DNA of 5,067 bases from Pseudomonadota bacterium (lineage in GTDB: Bacteria; Pseudomonadota; Alphaproteobacteria; UBA9655): positions 1-5,067 of the forward strand of contig JAKBAL010000209.1 of assembly GCA_021809225.1 (NCBI GenBank). The letters are read 5' to 3'. The number at the start of each line of letters is the position of its first letter. The stretch's first letter is position 1. A program made the translations under genes and the position numbers. The notes below the pieces were generated by a model. The model ran no database searches. It was given only the letters and a program-made list of their open reading frames with translations, and had not been told where the DNA came from. Below, in pieces: positions 1 through 5,067 of this stretch.

Positions 1-284
1 CAACCTCCTATATAGCACTTACCGAAGAGATAATTAGGAAGAACAAGTTCATTTTCGCTCGTTAGGCCAGGTTCATCAGCTTCGAGTGGGACTGGAACAT
101 AGACACCATTTTTAATAAGCTTTAACCAACCTGAGCGATTGAGAGAGGAGAGAAATAATCTGGCTTTCTCCCTATCCCAATTTAGAGTTTTCGCAGCATC
201 ATTAATCGTAATCGCCCCCTTGCCAAAGGCAAGGATACGCGCAAGATATTTTCTTCTTTCAGACGACAACCCGTGATATTTCAT
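1..284 (-). CDS. abiEi: AbiEi-family antitoxin / transcriptional regulator, 5' part (runs off left edge)
   Basis: An open frame starts at ATG 284 and stays open for 94 codons to the window edge. An in-frame TAA at 294-296 rules out a longer start. The protein begins MKYHGLSSERRKYLARIL, then shows a small winged-helix-like region (about residues 10-66, with AITINDAAKTLNW and the wing-like SGWLKLIKNGVYVPVP). It reaches LPNYLFGKCYIGG at residues 82-94, where AbiEi proteins typically have a conserved segment entering the effector domain. In the AbiE family this protein is the antitoxin. It represses its own operon through the N-terminal winged helix and counteracts the nucleotidyltransferase toxin AbiEii, normally encoded just downstream (here outside the window). 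The ribosome-binding site is weak (GGTAAG eight bases before ATG). A 147-bp gap after traA suggests its own promoter. Family assignment is from recognised sequence character; the C-terminal half and the partner toxin cannot be checked here. Confidence 0.8.
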   Translation of the reverse strand, partial: MKYHGLSSERRKYLARILAFGKGAITINDAAKTLNWDREKARLFLSSLNRSGWLKLIKNGVYVPVPLEADEPGLTSENELVLPNYLFGKCYIGG

Positions 285-431
285 ATATCGAGCTTACCAT
301 TTGTTTTTATTTTTTCAATCAAAATGTAAATGTAATATACAACAGATTAGGGATGACACGCTCTGAAGTCGAAAACGAAATTAATCAAAAAAATATTTTG
401 CATACGAACTGTAATTCTTTTTATTCCATTC
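285..431. other. Intergenic region between traA stop and abiEi start
   Basis: These 147 bases are AT-rich and separate two minus-strand genes. No convincing coding sequence or strong terminator hairpin follows the traA stop. There is an AAAATATTTT palindrome near 391-401, but it has no GC stem. The half-site cluster at 325-341 lies here. A promoter for abiEi is expected, but I could not find a well-spaced pair of -35 and -10 boxes on the minus strand; TATATT (complement of 334-339) is the best -10-like hexamer. Confidence 0.5.
325..341. promoter_or_regulatory. Possible operator: TGTA/TACA half-site cluster upstream of abiEi
   Basis: Reading + strand, TGTA (325-328), TGTA (331-334) and TACA (338-341) form one direct and two inverted arrangements. 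TGTAATATACA at 331-341 is a palindrome-like element with four-base arms. It overlaps the best -10-like hexamer for abiEi and lies 41-57 bases upstream of its start codon. AbiEi proteins are known to autorepress through repeats in their promoter, which makes the position suggestive. The half-sites are only four bases long in AT-rich DNA, so chance is a real alternative. Confidence 0.25.
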
Positions 432-3400
432 TCAAAAGGAAAGTTTTCTTTGATGCATCCTTGATAGGTCTTGAGCCAGCTGCTGAGAGGTTTTTTCTAA
501 AGACTCTTTTGCTTGGGCTTGGATGTGGTGGAGCTCAAGAGATGAGGGAACTTTGCCATAAGAAGGGACTTCCCTTAAGAGCAGATCTCCTTCTTTTCGA
601 AGCAAGAAGTGAATTTCATAAGAGTCGTATCCATCTTTGGAAAGTGATTTTTTCCTCTCTTCGAGGTCTCGTGAGATTTGAACCATTTTAGCCATTTGCC
701 CGTCTGAGGGATTTTCTCCATGGGTTTCTTTGTATCTTAGAATATGATTAGCGCACAGAAGAGCTGCTTTTTCTGAAAGGTTATGCTTTCGAGATAAGTC
801 TTGCGAAAACTTTTCTGTCTGATCAATATGCTGGTTAAGTTCATGGCGAGCTAAATCTGCCAGATTTTTGGGTGAGGGGAGACCTTGTTGTTTTGCTTCT
901 AATAAAATTCTCCCTTCAATGGAAACCAACCGCTCTGCCATCATGTGTGTTCTAAGGCCTTCGTTCTTTTCAAACGCATCCCTATCCATCCATTTCTTTG
1001 TCAGTTCTTGTCGAAGTTCAGGAATCCGGTCACCTTCATAACCCGCTCGGTTTGAAAGAAGTTTTACTTCTTCAAAAGTTGGATTTATGCCTCTAAGAGC
1101 GTAGCTTTGGAAAACAAAGGTTGCCGTTTTTTTAGCCTGAGAAACGAGTTCTGAATTCTCTTCTGGCTTAGGGTCTCTTCCGTTATCCATTTTAAACACC
1201 GAGAAGAGTCGTTTTTCACAAAAGGTGGCGATTTCGGCGAAGGTTTTGTCTTTGATGTCAAATTCAGGAGAGGGTGCTTCTGATTGTTTTTGAACAGATG
1301 TCTGAGGCAATGCAATCGGATTGTTAAAGATAATCTGCCTTAATTTTTTAGGAAGTTCCTTTTCAAGGATATCCCTTACGCCTTGAGGTCCATCCTTTTT
1401 TAAGATGTCATTGAAGTCTTCATGAAGATTCTCTGGTTTAACGACCGTAATCGTGAACCCCTTTTCTTGAAGGGATAAAATAGACTTCTCAAGGCTTTTA
1501 ACTGCTGGAGAGTCAGGAGCATCATGATCTGCACAGACTACGATGGGAACATTTTGTCCTCCTGCCTCAAGACGTTTGATATTAGAAAGACCCAGGCTGG
1601 CTTTAATTGTTTCTCTCACCCCAGCTTCTTTGATGCTAAGAGCTGTCTCTATTCCTTCGGCGATAAAATGGACCGGAGAATCTTTGCCTTCCTGCAATAT
1701 GACCGCAGAGCCTTTCAAGATCCCAAAGGACTTCTTAGGGGTTTCTATCATTGCTTTAGCTGCCGTTTGAGGATCTAAAAAGGTAAGCTGAACTGCGGTA
1801 ATCTGTCCTTCAGATGATCGAGCCGCTACCATTAGGCAAGGGTATATATTTTCTGAGTTCTTAGCTTTAAAAAAAGGTAGATAACGAAGATCTTGCGGTA
1901 AATCTCCTGCAATTTTGCGATGCTCTCGTAAATAACGCTCGGCAAGAGTTCCATGAATAGAAATGCCTTTCTCCCAAAGCGCTTGAGCTTTTTGGATTTT
2001 TTGTTGATCCTCCTTTCTTGCACTTTCTTTTCCATCGGTCTGTAAATTAAGAGATGCGCTTTGCGGAAGCGTCCTTTTGTGAGAATCAAACTCTGCCCAG
2101 GAAGCTCCATATTCCACCGCTTCTTTAAAAGAAAGCCCTTTTAGCTTTGTCAAAAGATGAAGAGGACCTCCGGATAGAGAGCTATCCTTATAATCAATCC
2201 ACGCCCCTGTCTTGAGGTTGACGGCGATATGCCCATTCTTCCCATAACGTCGCTCAATGGCTGAGGAAGACTCTTGATGGTAGTTTTCTCCTATTGAAGA
2301 AAACACATCATCCGCAAAGGAAGCCATGTTTTGCTTAAGAGTATGTTCCACGGCCTTTGCTTCTATAAATGGTTGCCTATGTGAAAGGGAGGTTTTTCTA
2401 GTGTTTTCTTTCCCAACAAGGGTATTGCCTTCTATGCTTTTAAATTCAGGAGCATGCTTAAAGACGGAAAGTGTAGCCGATTCTTGAGGGTTGCTTTTGG
2501 GTCTTTTAACCTCGTAAAAATCTTCATTCTTATGAAAGAGATCTTTTATCTTTGTGACAAATGTCTCAGCTGTATCTTTGAAATGGGCTGAAAATGACTT
2601 TTCTTTTTGGCATTTTTCAATATCTTTTATCGTATCAAAAACAAGGCTCGTTGATTTTCTTTCTTCCCTTTTCATTTGATGAATGAGGTGATTCAAAGAA
2701 GGTGTTTCCTCTTGAGAGACATACAGAGATAAGGATTTTGTTTGACGCGTGAGAGCCACATAATTTGTAGATTGGTTTGTTGTTCTGCTATGAAGAACGT
2801 ATACCTGATCCAAGGTTGAACCTTGAGCCTTATAAATCGTTGCTGCATAGCCATGGCGAAGGCCATTATAGGTGTTGGGATTGACTGCTTTGAGTTCTTC
2901 ATTATCGAGGCGAATGCTCAGCACCTTTGTCTTCGGATCAATGTGCTCAATGGTTCCGAAATATCCATTCCTTAGATCTTGGTCCTTATCTGTTTTTGTA
3001 AATTGAACACGGTCTCCTTCTGCAAAAGCCATCATACCCCGCTGGGTCATACAGATGACTTCTAAATCCCCAATCTTTCCCTGTTTTCTAAGAATATCTC
3101 GAGCTCCCTGGTTGAGAGCATCCACATCAACGTTTCTTTGAGCTAGGATCTGACGTACTTCGTGAGGCTTAATAAGGTTATCCTTTCCCCAGGCTTTTAA
3201 GAGGGCATTTAAAGAGTCTTCTTTCTTCGCGGCCCACATAATGGCTTTGTTTTCTTGAAGAAGATGAACAGCGTTTTTGATATCTCCTTTAGAGAGATCT
3301 TCAGAAACCGCCTTCTGCCAACCGATGGTCTGACGTCTAACATCCTTGAGTTCAGCCGCCCCATATCGTTCTGCTAAAAAGCCAAAGGTTCCTCCCCTTG

Positions 3401-4808
3401 CCACAGACCTCAGCTGACGATCATCTCCTGCAAGGATGAGTTTGGCTCCACTGCTTTTGATCACATGGAAAAGCTCAACGGAAAGCTCTGTCCCCAGCAT
3501 GCCGGCTTCATCCACAATCACCAGGGTATTGCTATCCAATTTTTCTCTATTATTTTTAAATGCGAACAAAAATGAATGGCATGTTTTTGCTTCTTTAAAC
3601 CCACTTACCTTTAAGTCCGTGGCCACTTTATGAGTCGGAGCTAATCCTAAAACTCGAAAACAACTGACCTCATGAGCTGTTCGGATAGAATCCAAAACAT
3701 AACTTTTTCCAACCCCCGCCCGTCCTTGAATGATGGAAAAATTCTGTCCAGAATCAACACAAATCTCATAGGCCGCCTTCTGTTCATGGCTTAGCTTCTT
3801 ACCTTCCAGTCCTTTCTCAATGAAAATGGTGGGTAATCCAAAAGTCGATTTATTCGCAATGGCGTCCGCAAAACGAAGCAGTTTTTGTTCTTCAGTCCTA
3901 ATTTTTTCCGTCGTAAAGAACTGCGTGATATTTGCTGTATCTTTTTCATACAATTTCAAAACATTAGAAGAGCTCATCACCTTCTCGAGAACTCCCTCTC
4001 TTTCATTAACAGGGACATGCTTTTGCAAAAATATTTCCACATCCTTCTGAGAAAAGACAGCCTGTGTATGGGTGATGGCCTCAAGAACACTCACCGGATC
4101 TTGAGCAAGTTTTTCATTTGCCTTTTGAAGCAGTTGAGATCTTAAAATCGCCTCATTCATATGATGGCGCATACGAACGGGTCCAAGATGTTCTTGGGGA
4201 AGAACTCCAGTTGGATCGACCTGAATATCATAGCCCTTTTCTTCAAAATACGTATTCTGGAGATCTCGCCAAATCTCACCCCATGCATCTGCCTCAACAA
4301 CAGCTCCATTTCTGAAGACAGGGTCTAAGTCTGTGGCTTTTTTAGAAAAGAATGTGAGCCCATCTTCCAAGAAACGGCGTGTTGTCACCAACAAATGAGC
4401 ATGCCAATTCTTTTCCCCCTCATGAGGAGAATGCAGATCGAGTTGAACAGCAACTCCGCGCTCAACAAACAGCTGGCTAAAGCGTCGTGTGAGATTAATG
4501 CGATCTTCTAAAGTCACCTCTCGATCATCAGGAAGAGCAATGACAAATTCCTTGGCGACCTGGCTATCTTTCCGCTTCTCACATTTTTCTGCTTCGTTCC
4601 ATAAGACTCCAGAGTTTTTGAATCTTGGATTTGCACCTTCCGGTAAAAGGATTTCATGATGAACATTTCCTTCTCTCTCTTTAAAAGAAAAGAGCTCTCC
4701 TGTCCGCTCACATCGAACGGCCTCTCTTTGATTATAGGAAGCCTTTCGGCAGGCGTTCCCTCCTGCACTTCTTGATACGTATGCACAACGAGCAAATTGA
4801 ATGGCCAT
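432..4808 (-). CDS. traA: Ti-type TraA conjugative relaxase with helicase and primase-like (Toprim) domains
   Basis: This 1458-residue protein is the DNA-processing enzyme of a conjugative element. Residues 1-210 are a MobA/MobL relaxase: Y25 in KASYNQRE is the likely nicking tyrosine, and H126 with H136-A-H138 supplies the metal-binding histidines. Residues 335-700 are a RecD-like SF1 helicase with Walker A GRAGVGKS (362-369), Walker B VIVDEAG (430-436), motif III AGDDRQL (460-466), YAATIYKAQGST (654-665) and YVALTR (683-688). Residues 828-905 resemble the primase N-terminal module but lack its zinc cysteines. Residues 1046-1140 form a Toprim fold with E1051, E1054, D1094-H-D1096 and DFND (1131-1134). 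The tail (about 1180-1458) is charged and helical. ATG 4808 is fixed by an in-frame TAA at 4812-4814 and matches the family N-terminus. Family function is established knowledge; priming activity is inference. Frame and motifs appear intact. Confidence 0.93.
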   Translation of the reverse strand: MAIQFARCAYVSRSAGGNACRKASYNQREAVRCERTGELFSFKEREGNVHHEILLPEGANPRFKNSGVLWNEAEKCEKRKDSQVAKEFVIALPDDREVTLEDRINLTRRFSQLFVERGVAVQLDLHSPHEGEKNWHAHLLVTTRRFLEDGLTFFSKKATDLDPVFRNGAVVEADAWGEIWRDLQNTYFEEKGYDIQVDPTGVLPQEHLGPVRMRHHMNEAILRSQLLQKANEKLAQDPVSVLEAITHTQAVFSQKDVEIFLQKHVPVNEREGVLEKVMSSSNVLKLYEKDTANITQFFTTEKIRTEEQKLLRFADAIANKSTFGLPTIFIEKGLEGKKLSHEQKAAYEICVDSGQNFSIIQGRAGVGKSYVLDSIRTAHEVSCFRVLGLAPTHKVATDLKVSGFKEAKTCHSFLFAFKNNREKLDSNTLVIVDEAGMLGTELSVELFHVIKSSGAKLILAGDDRQLRSVARGGTFGFLAERYGAAELKDVRRQTIGWQKAVSEDLSKGDIKNAVHLLQENKAIMWAAKKEDSLNALLKAWGKDNLIKPHEVRQILAQRNVDVDALNQGARDILRKQGKIGDLEVICMTQRGMMAFAEGDRVQFTKTDKDQDLRNGYFGTIEHIDPKTKVLSIRLDNEELKAVNPNTYNGLRHGYAATIYKAQGSTLDQVYVLHSRTTNQSTNYVALTRQTKSLSLYVSQEETPSLNHLIHQMKREERKSTSLVFDTIKDIEKCQKEKSFSAHFKDTAETFVTKIKDLFHKNEDFYEVKRPKSNPQESATLSVFKHAPEFKSIEGNTLVGKENTRKTSLSHRQPFIEAKAVEHTLKQNMASFADDVFSSIGENYHQESSSAIERRYGKNGHIAVNLKTGAWIDYKDSSLSGGPLHLLTKLKGLSFKEAVEYGASWAEFDSHKRTLPQSASLNLQTDGKESARKEDQQKIQKAQALWEKGISIHGTLAERYLREHRKIAGDLPQDLRYLPFFKAKNSENIYPCLMVAARSSEGQITAVQLTFLDPQTAAKAMIETPKKSFGILKGSAVILQEGKDSPVHFIAEGIETALSIKEAGVRETIKASLGLSNIKRLEAGGQNVPIVVCADHDAPDSPAVKSLEKSILSLQEKGFTITVVKPENLHEDFNDILKKDGPQGVRDILEKELPKKLRQIIFNNPIALPQTSVQKQSEAPSPEFDIKDKTFAEIATFCEKRLFSVFKMDNGRDPKPEENSELVSQAKKTATFVFQSYALRGINPTFEEVKLLSNRAGYEGDRIPELRQELTKKWMDRDAFEKNEGLRTHMMAERLVSIEGRILLEAKQQGLPSPKNLADLARHELNQHIDQTEKFSQDLSRKHNLSEKAALLCANHILRYKETHGENPSDGQMAKMVQISRDLEERKKSLSKDGYDSYEIHFLLRKEGDLLLREVPSYGKVPSSLELHHIQAQAKESLEKTSQQLAQDLSRMHQRKLSF

Positions 4809-4824
4809 GCCTTAGAAAGCCTTT
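4809..4824 (-). promoter_or_regulatory. traA: Ribosome-binding region of traA (weak or unusually spaced)
   Basis: On the minus strand, AAAGG (complement of 4820-4824) lies eleven bases before the traA ATG, and TAAGG (complement of 4810-4814) lies only one base before it. Neither has ideal spacing. The upstream AAAGG also lies in a short inverted repeat (GAAAG-C-CTTTC, 4815-4825). The TAA of the preceding short ORF lies inside the TAAGG element, which would suit translational coupling. Confidence 0.4.
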
Positions 4825-4907
4825 CCCTGAAAGTTAATCAGCACGCACGCCCCTCGTTTTTTAAAGCGAGTTTCTTGCAGATGACTTACGAAAATGAGAA
4901 CTTCCAT
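4812..4907 (-). CDS. Possible 31-residue leader ORF immediately upstream of traA
   Basis: An ATG at 4907 is preceded by a good Shine-Dalgarno match, AGAGG (complement of 4917-4921), with a nine-base spacer. The frame runs 31 codons (begins MEVLIFVSHLQETRFKK, ends NFQGKAF) to TAA at 4812-4814, three bases before the traA ATG and in the same frame as traA. I do not recognise the peptide. It could be a translated leader that couples traA translation, a remnant of a small upstream gene, or chance. The frame is open further upstream to a TAG near 4987, without another ATG. Its ribosome-binding site looks better than that of traA, which is the main reason for listing it. Confidence 0.3.
   Translation of the reverse strand: MEVLIFVSHLQETRFKKRGACVLINFQGKAF
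4841..4870. other. Candidate origin-of-transfer-like element (GC-rich patch plus hairpin)
   Basis: A GC-rich stretch GCACGCACGCCCC (4841-4853) abuts an imperfect inverted repeat, CTCGTTTT-TT-AAAGCGAG (4853-4870), with eight pairs including one G-T wobble. MobA/TraA-type origins of transfer combine an inverted repeat with an adjacent GC-rich nick region, and in Ti plasmids oriT lies next to traA. The placement about 35-60 bases upstream of traA therefore fits. The known nick cores of RSF1010 or Ti type are not matched clearly, and the patch lies inside the possible leader ORF, so this stays speculative. Confidence 0.2.
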
Positions 4908-4982
4908 AAGAAGATTCCTCTCATTGTAAAAAATTTCAGAATTATGAAATGGGTTTCTGGCTATAAAAGCTTCGGTGAGGTA

Positions 4983-5004
4983 AGGCTAGCGAGCCTATTT
5001 TTTT
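4983..5004 (+). terminator. Possible rho-independent terminator reading rightward
   Basis: AGGCT (4983-4987), a four-base loop AGCG and AGCCT (4992-4996) form a perfect five-base-pair stem. After one A it is followed by seven Ts (4998-5004). This is the shape of an intrinsic terminator for + strand transcription, although the stem is short. No convincing + strand gene precedes it. It could block antisense transcription coming out of traA, belong to a small RNA from the traA upstream region, or be chance. Confidence 0.3.
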
Positions 5005-5067
5005 CTGATTTTAATGGCGTATCTGCTAGGGGTTATTTTATCTGAACACCGAGTTGGCCACAACACA

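Larger units (their letters stand above)
4809..5067. other. Upstream region of traA, no assigned gene
   Basis: This 259-base stretch holds the possible leader ORF, the GC-rich hairpin and the terminator-like element listed separately. Weak minus-strand promoter-like hexamers are TACAAT (complement of 4923-4928) and CATAAT (complement of 4941-4946), neither with a good -35 box. At the right edge a + strand frame opens at ATG 5014 and runs 18 codons off the window (MAYLLGVILSEHRVGHNT), without a Shine-Dalgarno. On the minus strand a frame entering from the edge ends at TAG 4995-4997 (last residues SRYAIKIRKK). Either could be the edge of a real neighbouring gene; I recognise neither. Confidence 0.4.

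Noticed and set aside
391..401. AAAATATTTT palindrome after the traA stop as a terminator
   Set aside because: It has no GC pairs and too little stability to act as an intrinsic terminator.
351..440. Possible frameshift at the 3' end of traA, since the +1 frame stays open for about 30 codons past the stop
   Set aside because: The continued translation is low-complexity AT-rich sequence with no family resemblance, so the TGA at 432-434 is taken as the true end.
353..691. 112-codon + strand frame overlapping the end of traA
   Set aside because: Most of it is antisense to the traA C-terminal coding sequence. It has no recognisable product and no good ribosome-binding site.
432..4808. Several 65-93 codon frames on both strands inside traA
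   Set aside because: They overlap the traA frame throughout, which has continuous domain motifs. They are explained as chance frames in other phases.
4797..5045. 82-codon + strand frame across the traA start
   Set aside because: It overlaps the first codons of traA in antisense, crosses the terminator-like hairpin, lacks a ribosome-binding site and resembles nothing I know.
5030..5067. Right edge as an insertion sequence terminus
   Set aside because: No matching inverted repeat, target duplication or transposase is visible in the window.

Overview
The window is dominated by one very large minus-strand gene (432-4808, 1458 codons). It encodes a Ti-type TraA conjugative relaxase that carries, in order, a MobA/MobL-type relaxase domain, a RecD-like superfamily 1 helicase, a primase-like region with a Toprim fold, and a long helical C-terminal tail. 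Downstream of it on the same strand, running off the left edge, is the first part of an AbiEi-family antitoxin gene (1-284), the regulator half of an AbiE-type toxin-antitoxin / phage-defence pair. The toxin gene would lie to the left of the window.

Layout along the + coordinates: 1-284, 5' part of abiEi (minus); 285-431, AT-rich intergenic DNA with a cluster of TGTA/TACA half-sites that may be an operator; 432-4808, traA (minus); 4809-5067, the region upstream of traA. That last region contains a possible 31-codon leader ORF ending three bases before traA, a GC-rich patch next to an imperfect hairpin that is a weak oriT candidate, and a short hairpin followed by seven Ts that resembles a terminator for + strand transcription. 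No rRNA, tRNA, CRISPR array or complete insertion sequence was seen.

The low-to-moderate GC content, and a TraA N-terminus (MAIQFARCAY followed by SRSAGGNAC) that resembles what I recall of TraA proteins from rickettsial amplified genetic elements, suggest an integrative conjugative element or plasmid of an intracellular alphaproteobacterium (Rickettsiales or Holosporales). This host assignment is inference from memory, not a search result.

Together the genes fit a mobile-element transfer module. TraA would nick oriT, unwind the transferred strand and possibly prime complementary-strand synthesis, while AbiE would stabilise the element or exclude phage. The traA reading frame is uninterrupted and its main catalytic motifs are present, so this copy looks potentially functional.
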